A DNA stretch of 52,854 nt, taken from contig CAUJJW010000300.1 in the NCBI GenBank assembly GCA_963205105.1, positions 1 through 52,854 of the forward strand, read 5' to 3'. Source of the DNA: Verrucomicrobiota bacterium (lineage in GTDB: Bacteria; Verrucomicrobiota; Verrucomicrobiia; Limisphaerales; CAIMTB01). Below are positions 42,201 to 47,494 of this stretch, piece after piece. The notes beneath the pieces are model-generated. The model was not told the DNA's origin, did not search any database, and saw only the letters and a program-made list of their open reading frames with translations. The position numbers and the translations under genes were made by a program. How positions within the stretch are numbered: position 1 is the first letter of the stretch; each line of letters opens with the position of its first letter.

Positions 42201-44910
42201 CCCGCATTTCCTCGCTTCGATCATTGATCCGTTGGGGCGGCAGGCCCTGACCGTGATCTACGACGCCACAGGACGTCTCGAGTCCGTGGTGGATGCGAGT
42301 GGGAACCCGATCCAACAGGCGTTGGACATGGACACGAACATCGGCACCCTGACCGACGCGCGGGGCAACCAGACCTTCCTGCACTACGACGACCAGGGGA
42401 ACGAGATCGCCCGCATTGTTCCGGGCATCTCGACGAACCGGTTCGAGTTCGACGCGAACAACAACCTCCTCCGCGGGATCAATGCGCGGGGTGGCATCAC
42501 CAACTTCACCTACGATGCCCAGGGCAACGTCACGTCGATCACCGATCCGTCGGGAGCGACGACCACCATGACGTACAATAACCAGGGGAAACCCACGAAG
42601 GTGGTGAATGCCCTCGGCCAGACCCTGGCGCTTCAATACAACGGCGCGGGGCAGCTATTGGAAGTGATCAACAACGCCGGCCATCGCACGGCAATGACTC
42701 GGGATGGCCAGGGTCGGGTGACCCGCCTGACCGACGCGGCCGGCAACACCACCCAGTTCGAGTATGACGGAGGGTGTGCCTGTGGTCGGCCCGGCAAGGT
42801 GATCAACCCGGACGGCAGCTTCCGGCTCTATGAGTACACCTCCCAGGGGCAGACCAACCGTGTGGTCAACGAATTGGGCGCCGAAGCCCGCTTTGACTAC
42901 GACAGCACGGGACGACTGCTGTCCACGCGTGATGCCCTGGGGAACGAGACCCGGTTCCTGTACCGCGGACCGCTCCTGACCAACATCGTCGATGCCCTGG
43001 GTCGAAGCACCCGCTACGAATACGACGCCCAGAATCGCACCAACAAGATCATCGACGCCGAAGGCGGGGTGGTGGAATTCCGCTACGATGCCAACGGCAA
43101 TCGCACGCATGTCATCGATCCGGTGAGGAACGTCACCCAGTTCGTCTACGACGCCGACAACCGGTTGATTCAGCAGATCGACCCGCTGGGGCACATCAGC
43201 CGGTTCGCCTACGACGCGGCTGGGAATCGTATCGAGGCGATCGACCGCAATGGCCGACGTCGGACTTTTGAATACGACGCCATGAACCGCATGACCCACG
43301 AGCGCTGGTGGGAGGGGAGCAACCTGGTTCGAACGTTGGAGTACGCCTTCAACGCGCTCGGCGTGCAGACCTTGGCGTCCGATCCCGCCGCCCGTTACGA
43401 GTATCAGTACGACACGCTCAACCGGCTTACCCGCGTGGCCCAGACCCAGGTGCCCGGGCAGGTGGACTTCACCCTGGCCTACGCCTACACGCCGCTCGGT
43501 CAGGTGGCCTCGGTTACGGACAACTGGGGCGTCAGCGTGGGGTCTGAGTACAACAACCGCGGACTTCTCGCGCGCCGCACCTGGCAAGGCCCTGGGATCG
43601 ATCCTGCACGCGTGGACTTCAGCTACGATCCCACCGGGAATCGTACCCGTCTGGATCGCTTTGCCGATCTGGCCGGGTCCAACCGCATCGGGTTCACCAC
43701 CAACGGGTACAATCGCGCTGGGATCGTGACCAACATCACCCATCTGGGACCCGCCGCCGAGACCCTCGCGCAATACGACTACACCTTCGACGTCGCCAAC
43801 CAGATCGTTCAATGGACGATCAACGGCCAGCCATCGGTCTTCGGCTACGACATGACGGGTCAGCTGACCAACGCCGTCCATGCCGCCCAGCCCAACGAGG
43901 CGTACCGCTACGATGCCAACGGCAATCGGATCGGCGCCCAGCCTTCTGGCTCATACACCGTCGGCGGCAACAACCAGATCCTCTCCGACGGCACCCACAT
44001 CTACGGCTACGACAACGAGGGAAACATGACCTCACGGTCGAACGTCGTGACCGGCGCCACGACGGAATACTACTTCGACCATCGAAACCGGTTGGTGGAG
44101 GTGTTGGATCGGGATGGAATTGGGCAGCTGACGCAGTCGGTTGCGTTTGGGTATGACGCCAACAACCGGAGACTGAGGAAGTCGGTGAATGGGGAGGTGA
44201 TCCGGTTTGTGTATAACCACGATGATTCGTGGGCGGATTTGGATGCGGCGGGTGCGGTGACGGCGCGGTATCTGCATGGCGTGAGGATTGATGAATTGAT
44301 CGCGCGTCAGCGTTTGAGCGATGGGCGGGGGTGGTATCTGACGGATCATCTCGGTACCGTGCGTGACATTGGGAACGCATCTGGCGAGACTTTTGTTCAT
44401 GTGGATTACGACTGTTTTGGGCGTGCATTAGAAACTCATGCCCATGTGTCCGTTGGACGATTCCTCTTTACGGGGCGCGAGTGGGAGCCGCAGCTAGAAG
44501 TATATTTCTATAGAGCGAGGTACTTCTCTCCGGGTATTGGGCGATTCTTGTCTGAAGATCCTATTGGATTTAAGGGTTTGGATCCGAATCTCTATCGATA
44601 TGTGAGCAATGTCCCCCTGATAGGTCGCGATCCAAGTGGAAATCTTACAGCGATTGAATTGGGAGTGCTAGGATCCGGTTTGCTTGGTGCTTTGCTCGGA
44701 CTTAAGAGCTACGTGGTCTGCGAAATTACCAAAGCCAATCAAACAGGAATTAGTTTTCAAGTAAGTGTAGGGGAGTTGATTGGTGCAGCGGCTTTTGGCT
44801 TTCTAGCGGGAGCACTTGGCGGATTGACCGTAGAGTTTGTAGCGGGGCTTGGTTTGTATACGGTGCCGATTTGTGCTGGAATCGGATTTATAAAGAAGAA
44901 ATTTGGTTAA
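30223..44910 (+). CDS. Giant secreted mosaic protein: Ig/PKD, PASTA, LamG, beta-propeller and RHS/YD repeats
   Basis: 4,895 residues with a signal peptide ending near DANA-Q. Approximate order: FN3-like 150-216; He_PIG 243-320; five PKD-like repeats 323-791 (NxxPVAxAG starts); two PASTA-like units 792-926 (VPDVVG...QNPLAGTLV); beta-sandwich blocks to 1600; He_PIG 1791-1880; LamG 1905-2126; more He_PIG; an inserted sandwich 2273-2483; an NHL-like propeller 2545-2780; seven He_PIG units 2870-3540; an RHS entry segment near 3750; YD repeats about 3900-4610 with the GGCACGRPG motif; RHS core 4700-4806 (LTDHLGTVRDI, GREWEPQLEVYFYRARYF, SPGIGRFLSEDPIGF, ending RDPSG); and an 89-residue hydrophobic tip. 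RHS shells enclose and deliver variable C-terminal effectors or act in contact and adhesion. Base composition switches abruptly near 33.7, 35.1, 35.9, 39.0 and 44.4 kb. The frame is unbroken. Confidence 0.88.
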   Translation: MSPFLRRHPLGRLLHQCLVWTLILAMTDANAQTLTGSHLLHGAQLLLASSGREFQNFSPSPIRHGNRPNAPSTSAVTPGKAPWVASPSFLANLTLPSMASSPRTVPSRTLEVPSARPDLGASQILRLAQASTTFDPDPSDPACFDAVARPKPGKVQIDWSPVPGAERYEIHRGSDTEPVVFQKVGDAASNLSTFLDASVPNEQTYLYFVRAIGGGASCDSTVASAHPTTRRGTFNYPPVIYSRPITQGLVGVPYRYHLRASDPYPGDPVRYEVVEGPEGMDIDPTTGWVEWQAVVGTHPVTLLADDDRGGTDLQSFVLQVLQPNRPPIADPGLNRVVHVTTLVTLDGSQSLDPDNDPLSFVWSLVDQPAGGTAVLTDPESPQPSLVPNQIGTYRLQLVVHDGKVPSEPAWVEVVAGNTPPVAHAGPAANVPLNATVRLDGSRSSDADGDPITYRWSILSRPTGSTASLLGETLVQPSFTADRRGEFVLELVVDDGFESSLPSQVTITVSNTAPLANAGTDTTVPLNATVTLDGSGSSDVDGDPLQYRWSLVSQPPGSNARLVGETSVRPTFIAGRRGEFIAELIVHDGTDDSAPDRVTISTINSIPVAHAGPDQTAPVLTTVTLDGTLSSDPDNDPLTYRWSVVSQPIGSAIALSDATAGQPTFQILVPGNYLFELIVHDGYADSVADSVTISTVNSRPVAKAGDDLEVRAGTLVRLNGTGSSDVDKDPLTYAWSMLSTPDPNLPVAFDDPTSPTPTFLATQVGVHVVQLIVQDGATNSEPDTLTVTVVPALVAVPDVVGMPQAQAESTLVNATLAVGAIATAYHSTVPAGRVISQNPLAGTLVEPATAVALVVSLGPPLVAVPDVVGELQADAEQRITTATLTVGGITRAFHPTVPLGRVLGQDPVGGTLVLPATSVALVVSLGPEVLCAFAPGEFAQWQTTVAPVPEGKTLGSVAPASSPECALILREGDSFEVTAQRTFTLPAEPGMLVITYETPSFDTTATGAMRDAFEVALVDGAGRPLTTTIQGNSGLPPVAGGIPAPLPPSPDALFNHTEGLPPFVAAGAAYVPGPTNTLAIDLRSLAPGSNARLILRLVNNDEDDQTGVRIRDVRWDVFKNQLNLGGSPDRALSTLLGQSAQAGVASSEESRAVNGTTSGCDPAITGASRPGPVPKIVVGAPSPSSFGTIKVFQDRNEFLVTTQAEDATGPLPDLGLIPGGAAGMVTLGQVTLTISSPSSELYVGSQGTSLPDWTARNPGPDIAISDIENLNIALGAPVYSLGFDFVEPEFDEGYGPFIDSTFQVQLKRGGTLVDTFEFNVPNDTPTFVGVWSRYPFDRVEIRETTGGIDDEFFGRVYAGLASPPAASTPHGPTLAITAPADQLTTPIGTTILSGYALAQTSVGAVSSRSLVGATYFGEDVSAWSYGGLNAVPRPVIIKNTEASARAFRSRLPGVQSHTFEDHGNGDQPTDILFGTNVARLSGGREILTIPDHASTFNGIFPVSGTNVLILKADRINFFNLDFPTPQAAFGFYGNDVGEPLGLGLGIVSASGARTEIDVPITKPQGSGGSFFFGIVSPLNHFTRIEFQAQGTTEDWFGFDDFTIGTADQVAPTTVANRIVRVTVNGSLVEALDQGGNFFFRIQIQPGRSVFEVVATDAFDQSTTNTIEVFGTTCIENFASLGEVSTALAPEYGRTSFNDSTEVLYSELSLRNSGLEAVGTPLYVGVTRISGAGVELLAPDGVTADGVPFYDFSAAVSGNSLPPGAATAARTLAFSNPNRTQFSYELVILGRRNQPPTITSLPTVTAMANRAYSYDADATDPDSDPLTYTLVTGPSGLAIAPSNGVLTWSPSDSDLGTHDITLRVEDGRGGPTEQRYLLSVSAPPANRPPYFTSTPVTTAAFPPPDCRPLAGIISWWDMDSVVNSGFADIVGNNQASSAVGLIQSQGLVNMALTFDGTAFLTASDSDLYAFGTNSFSIELWANWGRLGGGTVERPGDVLVANDEQSGVYRKWFLALGGGFLYFHINSPDYGPQFFPLVPFSPVPGQWYHIGLTRSGPTYRLYIDGIERGVAINEDAIDNPNAPLTIGWGEMDSGAFRGMLDELTIYNRDLSAKEVSAIYAAGAQGKCRPRNYQSSQAFYAYDAAAIDPDLDGVAYTIIGGPDGMSIDSQTGKVSWEPGIDQIGQHQVSLAASDGNGGSAIQSFVVTIQGAAGNRDPAIVSDPITSVVQDQSYRYPVRAMDPDGDSLEFALTRAPSGMGIDKSTGLIQWDPPADFFVRGLRVMDDMDFSAGSWDIRSKVDVNTSSSIAIRDRATGGNEGRFLEIDFGMGRANILGKGPEAWVFVSPQGMAHDPSSQGAVRFIDYSEDRRSIIRPKFAPFGQQGGLAILQGGKVYAHVVATGDKSTWERFAFTNLTELDFVFLDYDENGLNRGRNANGQGGRNRPDFSASGALMEFGIVRAMNSSPWADNGYRVVEGVDNWKVEVFANLLEEIGLLVSDGNGGLAQQEYSISPSRAGAIVGAVFSDMNRDGVWNRAEDLWVGRNRYLLGSGAKSGVLSNFGSEVMAVGPDGLIYEVDTFGRRLLRYNAETMRLVDVALEDDGLYWAYSLVFGKDNDVFVMDLLNSRVLRYSLASKNLIGVVGQGSGLQGAWGGAVGGNGNLYVASHNNSRIYEYARGTGAVVKWWAAPGTPTGVTFGPDGMLYAGTFQNDNVLRFDPARGVLLNQFIPSGRGGLDVAVWLGFSSGGSLFVRSAVNDRTLEFDGHTGQYLRVLDSVTGNIGFVTGNSSEPGISSATVFVDLNRNGRRDSNEAFSLTDENGQYTITNLGDGVHYLRQDMSHGWRRSDLSTHEHRVQVAAGATVWGINFGNVEVGDSMTPSAPQFATTPVTVGEVGQNYRYDSEAVDLDDDALAYELILGPSGMGVERDVGTVFWRPERAQVGAHDVVLRVQDGRGGVDLQAWQIQVVGGNTAPVITSAAPLQGVADIPYFYEVRAQDAENDEITLSLVSGPVGMSLVAEPPPAFLPPGLVWSAVALLRWTPSTTDVGDHPVVILATDARGAESFQSFTLSVVATAPNDLPVITSTPRRTVRAGAPYLYLLTASDPNSDPLEFRTVSVPSGMTLEGAGTALARELRWSPTAAQIGSHPITLEVVDGRGGVATQSFTLEVVTDAANGAPVITSLPRTAAVADRVYAYDATAEDPDADPVLWELVTGPAGMSMDARRGALRWSPTRDALGAQAVTIRATDPFGATGEQSFDLQVRAANQPPAIVSFPTTEASVGELFLYGVRATDGEGDPITFRIVTGPAGATLATIPGSAPGTATGNLLWTPTLGQAGFQTFIVEANDGNGGVASQNFVVLVTETPKNRPPAITSAPITAARPDQPYRYDVTASDPDGGTLSFQLVTGPAGMTLGSRLSASSMSLVWTPTSAQAGAHEVLVTAVDAQGAGARQRFQVNVRANQLPTIQSAPPTTVLAGTTYRYGVRAVDPDEDRLRYELAENPAGMTLDAYGQIVWPTAADASGTHAVKVLVSDPFGGLASQTFEVTVQPDTQKPTVKLQIVALLVDDEGRKVVEIGKPVQIRATAADNVGVQNFRLQAGTVELVVDANGQATAIFSRPAFVDVVATATDLAGNVGKDDETIRVVDLTAAGNPELTIESPADEDPLTQPTPVRIRIRSAAPLVEYVVEYATASDVDLSNIAGNNAAFTLLRRVTLPADTREVPSVEAAVFDPTMLLNDSYLIRVTITDINNRKRIEGVLVHVQGNLKFGEFRLEFTDLAVPVAGIPIQITRVYDSRLSKRSGDFGHGWSLGVRDAQIRETLRQGTFYPGTRVYLNAPDGRRIGFTVRPELVGAFGFTFVKARFTPDPGVYDTLEIIGDPTAILYQGLFLGGLGDENFNPSQYRLTTKDGTVYDYDQSAGLQQVVDSNANRLVLTRDGVFHYLSGQTTPDQSIPFTRDARGRITQITDPAGNTLRYTYDAAGDLRTFTDQEANVTQYGYDTARPHFLASIIDPLGRQALTVIYDATGRLESVVDASGNPIQQALDMDTNIGTLTDARGNQTFLHYDDQGNEIARIVPGISTNRFEFDANNNLLRGINARGGITNFTYDAQGNVTSITDPSGATTTMTYNNQGKPTKVVNALGQTLALQYNGAGQLLEVINNAGHRTAMTRDGQGRVTRLTDAAGNTTQFEYDGGCACGRPGKVINPDGSFRLYEYTSQGQTNRVVNELGAEARFDYDSTGRLLSTRDALGNETRFLYRGPLLTNIVDALGRSTRYEYDAQNRTNKIIDAEGGVVEFRYDANGNRTHVIDPVRNVTQFVYDADNRLIQQIDPLGHISRFAYDAAGNRIEAIDRNGRRRTFEYDAMNRMTHERWWEGSNLVRTLEYAFNALGVQTLASDPAARYEYQYDTLNRLTRVAQTQVPGQVDFTLAYAYTPLGQVASVTDNWGVSVGSEYNNRGLLARRTWQGPGIDPARVDFSYDPTGNRTRLDRFADLAGSNRIGFTTNGYNRAGIVTNITHLGPAAETLAQYDYTFDVANQIVQWTINGQPSVFGYDMTGQLTNAVHAAQPNEAYRYDANGNRIGAQPSGSYTVGGNNQILSDGTHIYGYDNEGNMTSRSNVVTGATTEYYFDHRNRLVEVLDRDGIGQLTQSVAFGYDANNRRLRKSVNGEVIRFVYNHDDSWADLDAAGAVTARYLHGVRIDELIARQRLSDGRGWYLTDHLGTVRDIGNASGETFVHVDYDCFGRALETHAHVSVGRFLFTGREWEPQLEVYFYRARYFSPGIGRFLSEDPIGFKGLDPNLYRYVSNVPLIGRDPSGNLTAIELGVLGSGLLGALLGLKSYVVCEITKANQTGISFQVSVGELIGAAAFGFLAGALGGLTVEFVAGLGLYTVPICAGIGFIKKKFG

Positions 44911-45022
44911 GTTTAAGTTGGTTACTAAGCGGCCCTAAAATCGACAATCGTGGTGCAATAGGGCAACGGGGGTAGGTATCGACATGCGACAAGTGTCGGA
45001 TTCGTGGGAGATCGCCGTTGGC

Positions 45023-45407
45023 TTTGTCCCGAACACCAATCTCGAAGCCGGGGCCGCGACCCAACCCACGGCATTCACCGCCGCCTGGCCGCGATGGGCG
45101 TGTCCTGGAGTGCGGCGGCAAAGACGCCGCTCTTCACCCCGTGACCACGCTCTTGCCGGGAGGTTTTCTGCGACGCATCCACGATCCATAAGCGGTGTCG
45201 GCGCCCACTCCGCTTCGCTGCGTTGGCTTGCCACCGCACTCCAGGACGCCTCCGCCTTCGATCACCGATTGCGATGGAACGGGCCGTTGGCCCTGTGGAA
45301 CGCCTTGGGGCGATGACCTTGGGCGGTGCCCAAGGCTGGGATGGATTCGGGCCGTTGGCCCTTGGCACAGGGCATCGGCAGATCGTCCTGTTTCAGACGT
45401 GGGGGGG
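45023..45407. repeat. Direct repeat block, copy 1 (about 385 bp)
   Basis: Closely similar to 45727-46104 along its length. Both start TTTGTCCCGAACACCAATCT and share ACCTTGGGC..GCCCAAGGCTGGGA and CAGGGCATCGG. An internal hairpin CCTTGGGC-GGT-GCCCAAGG sits at 45317-45335. Confidence 0.75.
45102..45247. mobile_element. 146-bp MITE-like inverted-repeat element, copy A
   Basis: The left end GTCCTGGAGTGCGGCGGC (45102-45119) and right end GCCACCGCACTCCAGGAC (45230-45247) are an 18-bp inverted repeat with one mismatch. Contains a short hairpin near each end. No coding capacity. Confidence 0.65.
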
Positions 45408-45439
45408 CATGGCGGTTTTCGAAAGCCTGGAGGGCTGAG

Positions 45440-45620
45440 GGAGAATAGCCGGTGGCAAGCTTGCCCGATGAGGGCGAGCGCGCCACCGGTCGATCCGCGC
45501 AGAGACGTCGCGCCCCGGCAGGGGCGCGGGAGCGGCACCGCCCCTCCGGGGCGAACGGGCGCGGGTGGGCGGAGACCGGTTGCCGCGGCGCTGAGAGCGC
45601 CTTGCCACCGGCTATTTTCC
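45440..45620. mobile_element. 181-bp MITE-like element with 20-bp terminal inverted repeats
   Basis: The left end GGAGAATAGCCGGTGGCAAG and right end CTTGCCACCGGCTATTTTCC pair with one mismatch. An inner GCCACCGG repeats the palindrome near the left end. The interior is very GC-rich and non-coding. No certain target duplication was seen. Confidence 0.65.
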
Positions 45621-45726
45621 GTCATCCCTGCAGGATGGAGGGTGGCGAGGCAACGGAGCCAGAAGGTCAACGGAGTCAGATATCAGCATTCGAGAAATGA
45701 TGGGTTTGTGGAGGAACCCTGTTCGT

Positions 45727-46104
45727 TTTGTCCCGAACACCAATCTCGAAGCCGGGGCCGCGACCCAACCCATGACATTCACCGACGCCTCACCGCGATG
45801 GGCGTGTCCTGGAGTGCGGCGGCATCGACGCCGCTCTTATCGAGGTGACCACGCCCCTGCCGAGAGATTCTCTACGACGTAGCCACGCACCCTGAGCGGA
45901 GTCGGCGCCAACTCCGCTTCGCTGCGGTGGCTTGCCACCGCACTCCAAGACGCCTCCGATCACCGGGTGCGATGGAACGGGCCGTTGGCCCTGTTGCATG
46001 CCTTGGGGCGATCACCTTGGGCGGCGCCCAAGGCTGGGATGGATTCGGGCCTTTGGCCCTTGGCACAGGGCATCGGTAGATCGTCCCGTTCCAGGCGTGG
46101 GGCG
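45727..46104. repeat. Direct repeat block, copy 2 (about 378 bp)
   Basis: Second copy of the block at 45023-45407, same orientation, diverged by scattered substitutions and small indels. Includes the second 146-bp element. Confidence 0.75.
45806..45951. mobile_element. 146-bp MITE-like inverted-repeat element, copy B
   Basis: Ends GTCCTGGAGTGCGGCGGC (45806-45823) and GCCACCGCACTCCAAGAC (45934-45951), inverted with two mismatches and exactly the same total length as copy A. Confidence 0.65.
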
Positions 46105-46321
46105 CCATCGCGAGCAAGTCCCAGCCACGATGACAGGCGTCGCGGGGGCGCCTTCGGAAGCGCCAACGGCGCGGCGCCATCCCAGCCTGGGGCAACCGCC
46201 CCAGGTGGATGGTCCAATCCGACATGAGGGCTGTAGGCCCGATCCATGAGGACGACGGGGTCAAGGAGCGACATACCACACGGGAGCCTAGGTGGCCCGA
46301 TCGGGCCAAGGATCGGCTGGG

Positions 46322-46693
46322 TCACGCGAGGCTCAGTCCGTACGGTTGGAGCACGTCAAAATCGGAAGGGTTCTGTGTGGCCAATCGGGCGCCGAGCCGG
46401 ATGGCGACCGCCGCAATCATGCAATCGGCCAGCGAGCGGGAGCGCCTCCCGGTACGATTGAAAAGGGCCGCAGCGAGTGTGGCATCGGTCGACAGGAATG
46501 GTTCCGGGGCGAGAAACAGACGTTTGGCGAGCGCCTCCCCGGCGGCATCGATGGGCCCGCAGAGAAATTCGGCCCAGGCGACGGAACTGAATCCAAACGT
46601 TTCGCCGCTGATCGCCCACGCTCGGAACCTGTCGTGGGCCGGAGATCCGGCGACGGTAGCTTGGATCAAAAAGTTCGTGTCGAAATGGATCAT
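46322..46693 (-). CDS. PIN-domain ribonuclease toxin (VapC-like)
   Basis: 123 residues from ATG 46693. PIN acidic residues are in place: D5 (MIHFDTNFL), E42 (SVAWAEFLCG), D90 (SLADCMIAAVA) and D111 (NPSDF). Family function: metal-dependent endoribonuclease that inhibits translation when its antitoxin is lost. The antitoxin gene ends 30 bp upstream. The toxin 3' end abuts the repeat zone at 44.9-46.3 kb. Looks intact. Confidence 0.87.
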   Translation of the reverse strand: MIHFDTNFLIQATVAGSPAHDRFRAWAISGETFGFSSVAWAEFLCGPIDAAGEALAKRLFLAPEPFLSTDATLAAALFNRTGRRSRSLADCMIAAVAIRLGARLATQNPSDFDVLQPYGLSLA

Positions 46694-46723
46694 GGATCCA
46701 GAAGGGACGCTCCGAGCGGAAGC

Positions 46724-46954
46724 TCAGCGCCGAGCATCGCTTACCGCCGACATCCATTCCGCGGCGCGCGGCGCGTCCAACCTGAGATGGCGTTGAAGAG
46801 CTTCGAGTGCTTCCAGCGGCGTCGAAGCCGCATCTTGCGGTGGGTCGGAAGGGAGAATCGTCAGAAGGGCCCCAGCGGAATCGGGCAGTTTTTCCGGTTC
46901 ATTCACGACAATCCTTCCGTGACTGATCGCCGCTTCCAAGGTCACGTAGCTCAT
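46724..46954 (-). CDS. Antitoxin partner of the VapC-like toxin
   Basis: 76 residues from the ATG at 46954 (the frame is open to 46990). The N-terminus MSYVTLEAAISHGRIVVNEPEKLPDS is a short beta-rich swapped-hairpin-like or DUF-type antitoxin head. It is followed by a hydrophobic strand ALLTILPSD and a C-terminal helical tail LEALEALQRHLRLDAPRAAEW expected to wrap the toxin. Family not named with certainty; the assignment rests on size, sequence style and position immediately before a PIN gene. Confidence 0.65.
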   Translation of the reverse strand: MSYVTLEAAISHGRIVVNEPEKLPDSAGALLTILPSDPPQDAASTPLEALEALQRHLRLDAPRAAEWMSAVSDARR

Positions 46955-47057
46955 GGCCTTTACCATCGCGAAGCGGTGCGAGAGCCACAAGTTCCAGGCT
47001 CCACGGGCGCCCGCGTGTCCAGCTGGGTTGTGGGGTTAGGCATCGCCGAGCCAAGTC

Positions 47058-47180
47058 CTAACGTTTTTGCAGCCGCTTCAACGCTTCGTCCGGTGCACAT
47101 CCAGAGGTCGTAGTGCCACATCCAGCAACACATCCGTGTCCAGGAGCGCTTTCAATCCATGGAGTGCTTGGCCATGGAGC
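47058..47180 (-). pseudogene. Deletion scar of a PIN toxin-antitoxin pair related to 50166-50806
   Basis: On the minus strand, the last codons of an antitoxin (AKHSMD then TGA) overlap a degenerate TTG start at 47155. After that comes KALLDTDVLLDVALR, nearly identical to the start of the toxin at 50166-50567. The sequence then jumps to the toxin's final codons (CACCGGACGAAGCG... to TAG at 47058-47060), out of frame. About 290 bp of the toxin interior is missing. Flanking bases GCCGAGCCAAGTCCTAACG are also shared with the intact copy. Confidence 0.75.
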
Positions 47181-47422
47181 CGACCGATCCGTTCACCGAT
47201 TACTTCATTTACAACAATCTCGGTTACAGCCTGGTTCAACTGAGCCGATTTGCGGAGGCCGAGGAGCGCTGTCGCCAAGCCATCCAGATCGACCCTAACC
47301 GCTCGAACGGGCACAAGAATCTCGGGCTAGCTTTGCAAGGCCAGGGACGCCTGAGCGAGGTGGCGGATGCCTTCGTCAAAACGACTCAGGTGAGTGCTGT
47401 ACTCCCGGAACGCAGGAAGTGA
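47159..47422 (+). pseudogene. 5'-truncated TPR-repeat gene fragment
   Basis: The 87-codon frame contains about two tetratricopeptide repeats: YNNLGYSLVQLSRFAEAEERC..AIQIDP and GHKNLGLALQGQGRLSEVADAF. Its first codons (MECLAM) are merely the antisense of the toxin-antitoxin scar at 47058-47180, so the true 5' part of the TPR gene has been lost at about 47178. TPR proteins mediate protein contacts; nothing more specific can be said. A short expressed TPR peptide cannot be ruled out. Confidence 0.55.
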
Positions 47423-47494
47423 CCCCATTGTCTTCTCTGGTGGTCGGAGGATTCCGCGCTTGACCAACGTTGTGTGTTCCAGCACTGAGGTTGC

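Larger units (their letters stand above)
44911..46321. other. 1.4-kb gene-free zone of nested repeats
   Basis: No protein-coding frame here shows domain sense. The open frames on both strands are translations of palindromic repeats. The stretch consists of two about 380-bp direct repeats, each holding a 146-bp inverted-repeat element, separated by a 181-bp inverted-repeat element. No immunity gene for the RHS tip was found. Confidence 0.7.

Noticed and set aside
41596..43881. Long minus-strand open frames (346 and 408 codons)
   Set aside because: Antisense of YD repeats in the giant gene, with no independent features.
31190..44060. CRISPR-like or tandem DNA repeats within the giant gene
   Set aside because: The periodicity is protein-level (PKD, He_PIG, YD units) with diverged DNA. 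No regular short repeats with unique spacers occur.
45075..46325. Many 60-217-codon frames on both strands in the repeat zone
   Set aside because: They translate palindromic intergenic repeats (for example the ECGGKP..QRSGVGAD type). Such frames change with each repeat copy and have no domain content.
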